From positions 1 to 53,574 of the forward strand of contig JAJDUT010000125.1 of NCBI GenBank assembly GCA_022826515.1: DNA of 53,574 nucleotides, read 5' to 3'. The translations under genes and the position numbers were made by a program. Numbering within the stretch: position 1 is the first letter of the stretch; each line of letters starts with the position of its first letter. Below are positions 16,844 through 24,692 of the stretch, piece after piece. The notes under the pieces are model-generated. The model worked only from the letters and a program-made list of their open reading frames with translations. It did no database searches and had not been told where the DNA came from. The stretch is from Candidatus Latescibacterota bacterium. Lineage in GTDB: Bacteria; Latescibacterota; UBA2968; UBA8231.

Positions 16844-17302
16844 GTGGCGCTCTATTTTTTTGATAGCAGCGGCATTGTGAAACGCTATGTTAATGAGATC
16901 GGTACACCGCGCGTTATTGAAATCACACATCCTGAGAACGGACATCGCATTTACCTTGCTCAAATCGCCGGTGTTGAAGTCGTGGCCGCGTTGACCAGAT
17001 TGACGCGAGCGAATCAACTTGTTCAAGAAGAAGGCAAAAAGGCGATTGAGCAATTTCGCCACGATTATTTGTATCAGTATCGCACTATAAAAATTACCCC
17101 TAAGCTAATTGATAGTGCAATGGCTCTTGCTGAACAGTACGCATTGCGGGGATACGATGCTGTGCAGTTGGCGGTTGCTGTTAAAGTGCATACTGTATGC
17201 AAGAGTTTGAAAATATCCAGTCCAATCCTGGTTTCTTCCGACCTAGCACTCAATGACTCTGCCAAGCAAGAGGGGATCACAGTAGAAGATCCCAATGCTT
17301 AA
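16844..17302 (+). CDS. PIN-domain ribonuclease toxin (VapC-like)
   Basis: The 152-residue product is one PIN domain with acidic active-site residues Asp7 (YFFDSSGIVKRY), Glu45 (AGVEVVAAL), Asp105 (RGYDAVQLAVA) and Asp133 (VSSDLALN), so it should be an Mg2+-dependent RNase. The GTG start abuts the XRE stop with no gap, so translation is likely coupled. It is of a different PIN subgroup from the 121-residue toxin at 6.2 kb. The 3' end is followed within 8 bases by the left end of a MITE-like element. RNA target unknown. Confidence 0.84.
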   Translation: MALYFFDSSGIVKRYVNEIGTPRVIEITHPENGHRIYLAQIAGVEVVAALTRLTRANQLVQEEGKKAIEQFRHDYLYQYRTIKITPKLIDSAMALAEQYALRGYDAVQLAVAVKVHTVCKSLKISSPILVSSDLALNDSAKQEGITVEDPNA

Positions 17303-17309
17303 ATCTATC

Positions 17310-17497
17310 TAAGTAGGTTACAAAAAGTCTGTTGACACTTCAACCCACCGCCTCCATTGATGAGTCCGCCGATAGGGCCTGCGAGTATATCTGGAAACTG
17401 AGTCCAAAGGAGCGATTGCAAAAAGCGGGCGTCTACGCGGATAATTTCTGGCTGAAGGCATAAACCTTGTGTAAACGAACTTTTTGTAACCTACTTA
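17310..17497. mobile_element. MITE-like element with 17-bp terminal inverted repeats and flanking TA
   Basis: AGTAGGTTACAAAAAGT (17312-17328) and its exact reverse complement (17479-17495) bound a 184-bp unit, and both ends are flanked by TA (17310-17311 and 17496-17497). This is the structure of non-autonomous elements mobilised by IS630/Tc1-type transposases. No transposase is encoded inside. The interior holds a 43-residue stretch without stops (17331-17463, ending in KERLQKAGVYADNFWLKA) that looks like a fragment of a larger protein I cannot identify. The element separates the PIN gene from the sugar-transport ATPase gene, whose start is 15 bases beyond the right end. Confidence 0.7.
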
Positions 17498-17511
17498 ATA
17501 AGTCAAAAACA

Positions 17512-19002
17512 ATGGCACTGTTAGCTGCGCGCGGCATCAGCAAGCGTTTTCCCGGAGTCTTGGCCCTTGACGCGGTGGATATGGCGGTGGAGGCAGGAGA
17601 AGTCCTCGCCGTCATCGGCGAAAACGGGGCTGGCAAATCTACCCTGATGAAAATTCTCGCTGGCATTGAGACTCCGGACAGCGGCGAGATTGTGCGCGAT
17701 GGGGAGCCGGTGATCATTGACTCGCCGCGCCGCGCTGCCGCGCTCGGCATCGCCCTGATCCACCAAGAACTCAACTTTTGCGCCAACCTCTCAGTCGCCG
17801 CTAACCTCTACCTCGGTCGTGAGCCGCAGCAGTGGGGGCTGATTGACCGCGCCGCCATCCGCGAGGGGGCTATCCAAGCTCTCGCGCAACTCGAGCTCGA
17901 GGTGTCGCCGGACGCCCTGATGGGCGACTTGCCCATTGGCCACCAGCAGCTCGTCGAAATTGCCAAGGCGCTCTCGACCGAGGCGCGGGTGCTGATTATG
18001 GACGAGCCGACCTCCAGTCTCACTAGCCAAGAAGCCGAGGCTCTATTCGCGGTCATCAACGAACTGCGCGAGCGCGGCGTGGCTATCGTCTATATCTCTC
18101 ACCGCCTCGGGGAGGTCGAAGCCCTAGCCGAGCGCGTCTTGGTTCTCTGCGATGGGCAAAACGTCGGTGAGTTGGCCCGTGCGGAGATCAGCCACGACGC
18201 TATGGTGGCGAAGATGGTTGGACGCGACGTCGCTCAGTACTACGCGCACCAAGCCCATCCGGCCGGCGACATCGCCCTGCAAGCCGAGGATTTGGTCATC
18301 CCGGCGTGGCCCGAGCACCGGCTCAACTTTGCCGTTCGGCGCGGTCAGCTCGTCGGCATCGCCGGTCTCGTCGGCGCGGGGCGCACCGAGCTGTTGCAAG
18401 TGCTCTTCGGCATCGTTCCCGCGCTCGGTGGCCGCGTCCTCATCGACGGCGCTTCGCATGTGATCCGCTCGCCGGTCGATGCCATCCGCGCTGGCTTGGC
18501 CCTCGTGCCCGAAGACCGCAAGCAACAGGGCCTGATCCTCGAAATGGCCCTGCGCGACAATATCGGCCTGCCCGGCTTGGGGCACTACCAGCGCGTTGCC
18601 GGTTGGGCCAATTTTGCTCGCCAAGCTGCGGACGCCGACCAAATGATCGAGCGCCTCGCCATTCGCACTCCCGGACCAGCGCAAATCGTCCAATACCTAT
18701 CCGGCGGCAACCAGCAAAAGGTGGTGCTGGGCAAGTGGCTGGCTCTCGAACCCCGCGTATTGCTGCTCGACGAACCAACCCGAGGCATCGACATAGGGGC
18801 CAAACAAGCGATTTATCACCTGATGGAAGAGTTGGCCGAAAGCGGCGTGGCCGTACTGTTTGCGTCGAGTGAGTTGGAGGAAATTCTGGGGATGGCCGAT
18901 GAAGTGTTAGTCATGCACGAGGGCCGCATTACTGGCCAACTCCAGCGGGACGCGCTCAGCGAGGAGGCGATTATGAGTTTGGCGACGGGGAAGGCGGCTT
19001 AG
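17512..19002 (+). CDS. Sugar ABC transporter ATPase, two ATPase domains (RbsA/MglA-like)
   Basis: The 496-residue product is a fused double ATPase typical of ribose/galactose-type importers. Domain 1 has Walker A GENGAGKST (36-44), an IGHQQLVEIAKAL signature and MDEPTSSL. Domain 2 has the usual degenerate Walker A (GLVGAGRTELLQ), signature LSGGNQQKVVLGKWL and LLLDEPTRGID. I chose the ATG at 17512 because the upstream extension is encoded by the MITE end. No strong ribosome-binding site is visible there, which fits disruption of the original operon by the insertion; expression may now depend on read-through or on a promoter inside the element. The permease gene follows after 3 bases. Confidence 0.93.
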   Translation: MALLAARGISKRFPGVLALDAVDMAVEAGEVLAVIGENGAGKSTLMKILAGIETPDSGEIVRDGEPVIIDSPRRAAALGIALIHQELNFCANLSVAANLYLGREPQQWGLIDRAAIREGAIQALAQLELEVSPDALMGDLPIGHQQLVEIAKALSTEARVLIMDEPTSSLTSQEAEALFAVINELRERGVAIVYISHRLGEVEALAERVLVLCDGQNVGELARAEISHDAMVAKMVGRDVAQYYAHQAHPAGDIALQAEDLVIPAWPEHRLNFAVRRGQLVGIAGLVGAGRTELLQVLFGIVPALGGRVLIDGASHVIRSPVDAIRAGLALVPEDRKQQGLILEMALRDNIGLPGLGHYQRVAGWANFARQAADADQMIERLAIRTPGPAQIVQYLSGGNQQKVVLGKWLALEPRVLLLDEPTRGIDIGAKQAIYHLMEELAESGVAVLFASSELEEILGMADEVLVMHEGRITGQLQRDALSEEAIMSLATGKAA

Positions 19003-19005
19003 AAG

Positions 19006-19974
19006 ATGAAAAAAATACTGGGTATCCTCGGCTTGTTGGTGGCGATTTTTGTGGTCACTTGGATCGTCGAACCCAAGTTCGTCAGTGCCTATAACCTGCA
19101 AAATATCATCCGCTGGACCTCGCTATTTGGCATCATTTCCATTGGCGTGGCCTTTGTCATCATCACCGGCGGGATTGACTTGTCGATTGGCTCGTTGATC
19201 GGCTTGGTGGGTTGTCTGCTGCCCATGCTCTTGGCCGCTGGGTACTCACCGGCCATTGCACTGTTGGCCGTTGTGGTTTTGTCGCTGGCGATTGGGTTGA
19301 TGCACGGCTTGTTGATCACGCGCTTGGGATTGCAGCCGTTTGTCGTCACGCTGTGCGGTCTGTTGTTCTACCGAGGCTTTGCCCGCTGGCTTACCCACGA
19401 CCAAGTCCAGGGCTTTGGCTCGTCCTACGAGGGCCTGCGTCAACTGGCGATTGGCAAGGTCTCGTTGGGCGGCGGTTTTGCGCTGCCGATTCCGTTTTTC
19501 CTCTTGCTGCTTGCCGGGGTGCTCGCCGCCCTCTTCCTCAACCGCACGATATGGGGCCGCTACCTGCTGGCACTGGGCCGCAATGAGACCGCGGCGCGGT
19601 ACAGCGGTATCCAAATTGAGCGGATGAAAGTGTTGGCGTACGTGTTGTGCTCAGGCACCGCTGGCTTGGGGGGTATCCTGTTCGCGCTTGACGTCAACTC
19701 GGTGCAACCGGCCGCGCACGGCAATTTCTACGAATTGTATGCGATTGCCGCGGCCGTGTTGGGAGGCTGTTCTCTGCGCGGTGGCGAGGGGTCGATTTTT
19801 GGGGTCGTCATTGGAGCGGCCGTCATGCGGTTGCTCTACAATGCCATCAATGTCTCGGGCATCCCCACCCAACTCGAATTTGCCATTATCGGCGCGGTGA
19901 TTTTGGCAGGGGTCATCGCCGACGAGTTGATTCGCCGCGTGGCGGGAAGGCGACGAGCGGGACGAGGGGATTAG
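19006..19974 (+). CDS. Sugar ABC transporter permease (RbsC-like)
   Basis: The 322-residue product is an inner-membrane permease of the RbsC/BPD_transp_2 family with about nine to ten hydrophobic segments. GIDLSIGSLIGLVG near residue 57 and the cytoplasmic loop with RNETAARYSGIQIERMKVLAYVLCG-like sequence (residues about 190-215) are family marks, as is GGCSLRGGEGSIFG near 255. It works with the double ATPase and the lipoprotein encoded at 15.1 kb. It ends the operon; the HEPN/MNT pair converges on it from the other strand 13 bases later. Confidence 0.93.
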   Translation: MKKILGILGLLVAIFVVTWIVEPKFVSAYNLQNIIRWTSLFGIISIGVAFVIITGGIDLSIGSLIGLVGCLLPMLLAAGYSPAIALLAVVVLSLAIGLMHGLLITRLGLQPFVVTLCGLLFYRGFARWLTHDQVQGFGSSYEGLRQLAIGKVSLGGGFALPIPFFLLLLAGVLAALFLNRTIWGRYLLALGRNETAARYSGIQIERMKVLAYVLCSGTAGLGGILFALDVNSVQPAAHGNFYELYAIAAAVLGGCSLRGGEGSIFGVVIGAAVMRLLYNAINVSGIPTQLEFAIIGAVILAGVIADELIRRVAGRRRAGRGD

Positions 19975-19987
19975 TTTTTTAGTCAGG

Positions 19988-20347
19988 CTATGAGATTGGT
20001 GCCTCTGCCGGGTCGCCGACCAACACCACCCCTTCGCGCAGTGCTTGGCGCACAAAGGCATTGCCCGCCTCTAGCAGCGCAGCTAGCTCCTCTCGCGTGT
20101 ATGCTACCACATCGACACCCACGCCCACACCCGCTGGTCGGTAGCGCACCGCCCGTTGCAAAAATGCCTCAGTGCTGTGGCTGACGACGATGAGCAGATC
20201 CGCATCACTGCCCGGCCCGGCATCCCCTCGCGCCAGTGAGCCGAACAGCACGATTAATTTGATCTCGGGGTGGCGTTCACTCAGCGTCTGGGCAGCACTC
20301 CGCAGGCGCTTTAGGAGGTGCGGGCGGTCTAGCCAGAATACCTTCAC
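19988..20347 (-). CDS. MNT-family minimal nucleotidyltransferase (HEPN partner)
   Basis: The domain carries GSLARGD with a GSDADLL metal-binding motif, the signature of minimal nucleotidyltransferases that pair with HEPN toxins and can inactivate them by AMPylation. I place the start at the GTG at 20347 (119 residues), where the domain begins; an in-frame ATG at 20413 would add 22 residues and increase the overlap with the HEPN gene from about 70 to 137 bases. Even the shorter form overlaps the HEPN C-terminus strongly, which is unusual. It should be translated after the HEPN gene from the same message. Catalysis has not been shown; the role is inferred from family and partner. Confidence 0.8.
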   Translation of the reverse strand: MKVFWLDRPHLLKRLRSAAQTLSERHPEIKLIVLFGSLARGDAGPGSDADLLIVVSHSTEAFLQRAVRYRPAGVGVGVDVVAYTREELAALLEAGNAFVRQALREGVVLVGDPAEAPIS

Positions 20348-20717
20348 AGAAGCCGATGACTTGGCCGGCGTGGACGAGCGCACGCTCTGCCTCAGTACGG
20401 GTGTAGTATTCATAAGGCGCTCCTTGCGGATGCGAATTGGGGTAGCGAGCGGGGATATAATGTTTGTCCAATGCTTTGGCAGCGTCCACTAGCTGCTGAC
20501 CGGGCTCGAGCGACTCAGGCAAGGACTCAAGCAGGGCCGTAACCGAATGCCCCCAAGCAGCGCCGCCCGCCTTTTCGACAACGGCTTTGACGGCTTTTTC
20601 CGCCCCTTGTTGGGCAGCAAAGCAGGCCCACTCGTAGTCACCAGCATCGAGCGAGCGCCGCCCGTGGGCCAAATCTCGCTGGCCCTGTTTTAGCCAGTCT
20701 GCATGTCGGCTCGCCAT
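20277..20717 (-). CDS. HEPN-domain protein (putative toxin ribonuclease)
   Basis: The 146-residue helical product starts with a typical HEPN pattern (ADWLKQGQRDLAHGRRSLDAGDYEWACFAAQQGAEKAVKA) and has the R-x4-H motif RYPNSH (about 109-114), the RNase motif of active HEPN toxins. AAGGAAGG precedes the ATG. With the overlapping MNT gene it makes a HEPN/MNT toxin-antitoxin module. It lies between the sugar-transport operon (convergent) and the Gfo/Idh gene (divergent). Confidence 0.85.
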   Translation of the reverse strand: MASRHADWLKQGQRDLAHGRRSLDAGDYEWACFAAQQGAEKAVKAVVEKAGGAAWGHSVTALLESLPESLEPGQQLVDAAKALDKHYIPARYPNSHPQGAPYEYYTRTEAERALVHAGQVIGFCEGILARPPAPPKAPAECCPDAE

Positions 20718-20957
20718 CGATAGCCTTCCTTTCAGCCTTCAAGCGATATATATAACATAATTGGCCAATCGCGCTCACTCAACGGCGTCGTCTCACGCCT
20801 TATGTGTGAGTGCCAGATGCGACTGGCTTGTACCGTCTCGGCTAGACGCAGTCAGTTGTCCTTTGCGAAGGCTGATTTAATTTGCTAGGCGCGACAACAG
20901 TGGGCTTGCTCAGTGCGGGACGTTTCCTTATGTATGCACACCAAAGGAAACTGCACG

Positions 20958-22097
20958 GTGAAAAATAAAAAAGAGAAAAAATATCGCGCTGGCGTCATCG
21001 GTCTCGGGTGGATGGGGTTTCTCTACGACTTGGGGAAACGGGATTACGAGTGCATCCTTGGATCGTACAAAGACCCTATCTACGACGTTGACAGTGCCGA
21101 TCGCCCTCTACCGGATGGCCTCGATGTCAACCGGACGTTTCACTTCTACGATCATCCTGGGCGGGAGGGGCTGGCTAGTTCGTATGCTGCGGCTCTTTCC
21201 GACCGGCCCGAAGTGGAATTGGTGGCCGGGGCCGACCGGGATCCACAGCGACGGGCCATGTTCGGGGAGCGCTTCGGCATTGGGGCCTTGTACGCGGACG
21301 CGCTAGAGATGTTGGACGAAGAGCGGCTGGACATCGTGGCGATTGCGACGAACACGAAGGGGCGGTCCGCGCTGACGGTGGCCGCGGTCGCCGCTGGGGT
21401 GCGGGGCGTGTTGGTAGATAAGCCGATGGTGTTCTCGCTGGCCGAAGCCGACGCCATGGTCGGCGCGTGCGCCGAGGCTGGAGTGCCGCTGGTGGGCGGG
21501 GCGACGAGCGTTTCGCATCCGTCGTTTGCGCGGGCTAAGGCGCTGGTAGAGGAGGAGGCGATTGGGGAGGTGCGGTCGCTCGAAGCGCGGGTCCCGGTTT
21601 TCGCTCAGCATCAGGACTGGAGCTACTTTTTGACCAGCGACCCGATCTGGGTGTGCGGCACGGGCGATCAGCCGCGTCGGGAGCGCGGCAGCACGGAGTT
21701 CATGGGGCAGGGGATGATTGCGTGCAGCGATGGCACGGTGGTCCATATCCGCGCTGGTGCGCCCGAGGTGCGGATTTCGGGGAGTCGGGGGGAGATGGCC
21801 TTTGAGTACAATCAATGGCGGCTCTATCAAGATGTGGAAACGCCGGCTGCCGGGCGGGTGGAAATGCCGTGGCCCGCGCCGCAGTTTTTGTCGGGGATGC
21901 GGACGGTGTACTGTCTCGACGACCTGATCGCCTGCATGGAGGGGCGGTTGGATGAGCCGAAAAATTCCGGGCGGCGGGTCGCTGTTGCGCTGGAAGTGGA
22001 GCTGGGGCTGAAGCAGTCGTCAGCGCGGGGCGGCGAGCGCGTGGAATTGCCATTGGCCGATCGTAGCTTGGCGCTGACGTACGATTGGTTCCGCTAG
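20958..22097 (+). CDS. Gfo/Idh/MocA-family oxidoreductase
   Basis: The 379-residue product is an NAD(P)-dependent dehydrogenase or related enzyme acting on a sugar or inositol-like substrate. The Rossmann motif is VIGLGWMG near residue 13-20, and the usual EKP motif reads VDKPMVF. I chose the GTG at 20958, with AAAGGAAA 8 bases upstream, over an ATG at 20934 and a GTG at 20913, because the fold starts directly after it. It contains an unusually long insertion after the first strand (about 25-70: DLGKRDYECILGSYKDPIYDV). It opens the catabolic block of epimerases, dioxygenase, lactonase and symporter. Exact substrate unknown. Confidence 0.85.
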   Translation: MKNKKEKKYRAGVIGLGWMGFLYDLGKRDYECILGSYKDPIYDVDSADRPLPDGLDVNRTFHFYDHPGREGLASSYAAALSDRPEVELVAGADRDPQRRAMFGERFGIGALYADALEMLDEERLDIVAIATNTKGRSALTVAAVAAGVRGVLVDKPMVFSLAEADAMVGACAEAGVPLVGGATSVSHPSFARAKALVEEEAIGEVRSLEARVPVFAQHQDWSYFLTSDPIWVCGTGDQPRRERGSTEFMGQGMIACSDGTVVHIRAGAPEVRISGSRGEMAFEYNQWRLYQDVETPAAGRVEMPWPAPQFLSGMRTVYCLDDLIACMEGRLDEPKNSGRRVAVALEVELGLKQSSARGGERVELPLADRSLALTYDWFR

Positions 22098-22109
22098 AAG
22101 TATTGCAGA

Positions 22110-22219
22110 AGAAGCGGTCTCAAAACCCCCGACGGCAAGGTATCCGCAGATGAACGCAGATGAACACAGATGTGAAATGACGTTGAGGGGAGCGCACTTA
22201 GAATTTTGAGACGGCTGCT
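22110..22219. repeat. Inverted-repeat-bounded element with internal CGCAGATGAA repeats
   Basis: AGAAGCGGTCTCAAAA (22110-22125) and TTTTGAGACGGCTGCT (22204-22219) are inverted repeats with 14 of 16 positions complementary. Between them CGCAGATGAA occurs twice in tandem (22145-22164), followed by CACAGATG. The CGCAGATG unit is a common environmental-genome repeat and recurs, as GCGTCCATCT, at 40.2 kb. The segment fills the gap between the Gfo/Idh and SDR genes. Confidence 0.55.
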
Positions 22220-22233
22220 AAGGATGCGAGTAG

Positions 22234-22986
22234 ATGCGGGTATTGGTTACGGGCGCGGCTAGTGCATTGGGTCAAGAGGTAGCGGCTGCGCTGGCAGTGG
22301 ATGAAAACGCGCAATTGCGTCTGTTGGATGACTGCGCGGGCTTCGAAGAGCTCAGCCGAACCGCGCAGCGGCAAGACGTCGAATGGATCGAGGGCCAGCT
22401 AACGGATTCAGATGCGGTACGGCAGGCAGTGCGGGGTGTAGATGCCGTCGTCCACACGGGGGAGCCACCGCCCGCGCCCGAAAGCGAAGAGGCCCTGTTG
22501 GACCGAGCGACGCGCGGTACGCACGTGCTGTTGCAGGCGGCGGTAGAAGCTGGCGTCAAGCGGTTTGTGTACGGCAGTACTCTCGAAGTGTTTCGCGCAT
22601 ACCCCGACACAGTGTACGTCACCGAATATTACAAGCCATTGCCGCCGACCGAAATGGTGGTGTTGGCGCGATATTTGGGTGAGATTACGTGCCGCGAATT
22701 TGCGCGCGAGTATCCCATCACGGTCACGGCGTTGCGCCTCGGCAAGCTGGTGTGGGAAGAGGAGGTCGCCGGGCGGGAACGCGATTTGATGTGGGTCGAT
22801 ATTCGGGATGCCGCGCAGGCGTTTTGCGCGGCGTTGGCGCGGGATGCGAGCGCGTCTCTAAATTGGGTGCCGCGCTGGGCTGTGTACCACATTGCCGCGC
22901 CCATCGCCCATCCCAAGTTTTTGCTCGACCGAGCCAAGTCCATGGGCTATCGGCCGCAGCGCGAGTTCCGAGGAGCCAAGGCGTGA
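22234..22986 (+). CDS. NAD-dependent epimerase/dehydratase-like (extended SDR) protein without YxxxK
   Basis: The 250-residue product has the SDR nucleotide-binding motif VTGAASALG (5-13), a D-D pair after strand 2, and VKRFVYGSTLEVF at the active-site strand. The catalytic YxxxK seems absent: at the expected place the sequence is ARYLGEITCREFA, with Tyr but no Lys four residues later. It may be a non-catalytic partner of, or an isomerase related to, the next SDR gene, with which it overlaps by 4 bases (GTGA). The length is short for an extended SDR. Substrate unknown; likely sugar-derived from context. Confidence 0.78.
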   Translation: MRVLVTGAASALGQEVAAALAVDENAQLRLLDDCAGFEELSRTAQRQDVEWIEGQLTDSDAVRQAVRGVDAVVHTGEPPPAPESEEALLDRATRGTHVLLQAAVEAGVKRFVYGSTLEVFRAYPDTVYVTEYYKPLPPTEMVVLARYLGEITCREFAREYPITVTALRLGKLVWEEEVAGRERDLMWVDIRDAAQAFCAALARDASASLNWVPRWAVYHIAAPIAHPKFLLDRAKSMGYRPQREFRGAKA

Positions 22987-23696
22987 AGAAAAAGGTGTTG
23001 CTGTTAGGGGCTTCGGGGATGATCGCCCCCGATCTGCTGCCCGGTCTCGAAGATACATACGATGTGACGCTGGCTGACGTTGTTCCGCACCCGGACGGCA
23101 AGCCCATCGTGTATTGCGATGTGTCGTCGCGGGAGCAGGTGCGGGACGCGGCTGAGTGGATGGACGCGATTATGAATTTCACGGTCGTGCGCGATCATCC
23201 TGAGCAGAGCTTTCACGTCAACATGCGCGGGGCGCTCAATGTGATGCAGGCCGCGGTTGAGCACGGGATTAAAAAGGTGATTCACTCCGGCCCGCAATTC
23301 GTCCGCCGCACGTATGACCACGACTTTGACATTGAGGATGTGCCGCCGGTTTTGACCACGGGTTATTACTGTCTGACCAAGGGTTTGGCGAGCGAGATTT
23401 GCCGCACGTACGCGCGGGCGTACGGCATTCAGACGATCAGCTTTTTGTTCAATGGCTTGGGCCCGCGGCCGACGCAAAGCACCGGGGATTTCCCGCCCTT
23501 TACGGTGGTGTGGGAGGACTTGCAGCAGGCCTGTCGGCTGGCGTTGGAAATTCCACAAGTGCCGGATTGCTTTCAGGAGTTCAACTTGCTTAGCTGGGAG
23601 GGGCACGGGAAGTACAATGTCGATAAGGCCCGGCGCATCTTGGGTTTTGAGCCGACGGAGCGCTGGGAGCGGTATTTTGCGCGGAGAGAAAAGTGA
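22983..23696 (+). CDS. NAD-dependent epimerase/dehydratase (extended SDR)
   Basis: The 237-residue product has VLLLGASGMIAPD at its N-terminus and an intact YxxxK (YCLTK) at about residue 125, so it should be an active NAD(P)-dependent SDR. The GTG at 22983 overlaps the previous stop in a GTGA. A much longer in-frame extension to 22689 lies within the preceding gene and is an artefact. The pairing with a YxxxK-less SDR directly upstream suggests a heteromeric or sequential pair. Substrate unknown; the block context suggests carbohydrate or cyclitol metabolism. Confidence 0.82.
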   Translation: MKKKVLLLGASGMIAPDLLPGLEDTYDVTLADVVPHPDGKPIVYCDVSSREQVRDAAEWMDAIMNFTVVRDHPEQSFHVNMRGALNVMQAAVEHGIKKVIHSGPQFVRRTYDHDFDIEDVPPVLTTGYYCLTKGLASEICRTYARAYGIQTISFLFNGLGPRPTQSTGDFPPFTVVWEDLQQACRLALEIPQVPDCFQEFNLLSWEGHGKYNVDKARRILGFEPTERWERYFARREK

Positions 23697-23701
23697 TCAT
23701 T

Positions 23702-23801
23702 AACTGATGTTGCGTACAGGCTTATTAGGTCTGGGATGCTTCGACTCCGCTACGCTGCGCTCAGCATGATATAGCGTACCCTGCCATGCGTAACGTCTAA
23801 C
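23702..23801. repeat. Degenerate inverted-repeat element, related to the one at 44.3 kb
   Basis: AACTGATGTTGCGTAC (23702-23717) and ATGCGTAACGTCTAAC (23786-23801) form an imperfect inverted repeat. The arms resemble the perfect arms AACTGACGTTACGCAG of the element at 44310-44477, differing mostly by transitions. The interior carries CTTCGACTCCGCTACGCTGC, a common dispersed motif. It lies between the SDR and dioxygenase genes. Confidence 0.45.
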
Positions 23802-23818
23802 AAACTAGGAGCTTTTCC

Positions 23819-24616
23819 ATGAGTGAAATCATCGCCGATACAGCCCAAATCCCCGAGTTGGAAGATCAGCTCGACGCGCTTGATCGGCACGGCTTTCTAT
23901 TGGTGCGCAATGCGCTCGACGAGGAAACCGTGCTAGCTTGGCGGGAGTGCTTGGTGCGGAAGTACGAGCGGCGGGAATGGGACATTAGCAACGAAGTGGG
24001 CAATGTGGCTTTTGACCACTTGTTGGAGCAGGAACCCGAGTTGGCTCAGCCCATGGTCGGCCATCCTTCGGTCGCGCCGTATTTGCAGGCCATGCTCGGG
24101 CGGCAATGCCAGTTGCGGAGCTTTCGGGCACACATCAATCCGGGCGCTTATACCCAAGAGTGGCACAAGGACTTTGGCTATTATTGGGACGCGCCCGACG
24201 AGGCGCGGCACGCACTGCGCCCACTCTGCATAAACACCACGTTTTACCTGACGGACAACGCACCAGAGACCGGGCGCTTGACCTTTATCAACAACTTTTG
24301 CCACAACGCCCTGCCGGAAGAAATTCGCCATATAGGCGGGTACAATTCTGACAACCCCTTTTATCAGTGGTGTGAGCGGCAAGAGCACATCCACCTGCAT
24401 CCCATGACCGGCGACGCGGTGGTGTTCTTCAGCCACATCCCGCATCAGGGTGCCAAGCTAAAGGAAGATGCCGACGCGCCCATCCGTTGCAACGTGGTGC
24501 TGCACTACCAGCAGACGCCGATGTTCCCGGGGATTCCCTTTGTCAGTTCGCCGCTACCGGCCATTGCCGCGCTTGGGTACAACGGGACCTTTCCGTTTGT
24601 AGGAATTGAGAATTGA
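23819..24616 (+). CDS. Phytanoyl-CoA dioxygenase (PhyH)-family protein
   Basis: The 265-residue product is an Fe(II)/2-oxoglutarate-dependent oxygenase. The metal triad can be placed at His116 and Asp118 (EWHKDFG) and His209 (IPHQGAK), and a basic residue near 223 (PIRCNV) would bind 2-oxoglutarate. AGGAG lies 10 bases upstream of the ATG. Such genes are strongly expanded in Latescibacterota and Poribacteria-type genomes and often sit beside Gfo/Idh and SMP-30 genes, as here. The substrate is not predictable; in this context a small osmolyte or sugar-derived compound is as likely as a lipid. Confidence 0.9.
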   Translation: MSEIIADTAQIPELEDQLDALDRHGFLLVRNALDEETVLAWRECLVRKYERREWDISNEVGNVAFDHLLEQEPELAQPMVGHPSVAPYLQAMLGRQCQLRSFRAHINPGAYTQEWHKDFGYYWDAPDEARHALRPLCINTTFYLTDNAPETGRLTFINNFCHNALPEEIRHIGGYNSDNPFYQWCERQEHIHLHPMTGDAVVFFSHIPHQGAKLKEDADAPIRCNVVLHYQQTPMFPGIPFVSSPLPAIAALGYNGTFPFVGIEN

Positions 24617-24675
24617 GAATTAGGAATTACGAATTACCCCACCCCCAATTCTTAATTCTTAATTCTTAATTCTTA
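24604..24675. repeat. AT-rich GAATTA/TTAATTC repeat cluster (hairpin-forming)
   Basis: After the dioxygenase stop codon, repeated GAATTA-type units (24604-24640) face repeated AATTCTTAATTC units (24649-24675), so the transcript could fold into a long imperfect hairpin. The segment separates the dioxygenase from the lactonase gene. It could terminate or attenuate transcription but no T-tract follows. Simple-sequence expansion is the likely origin. Confidence 0.55.
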
Positions 24676-24692
24676 ACCCAAGGAGGGATACC

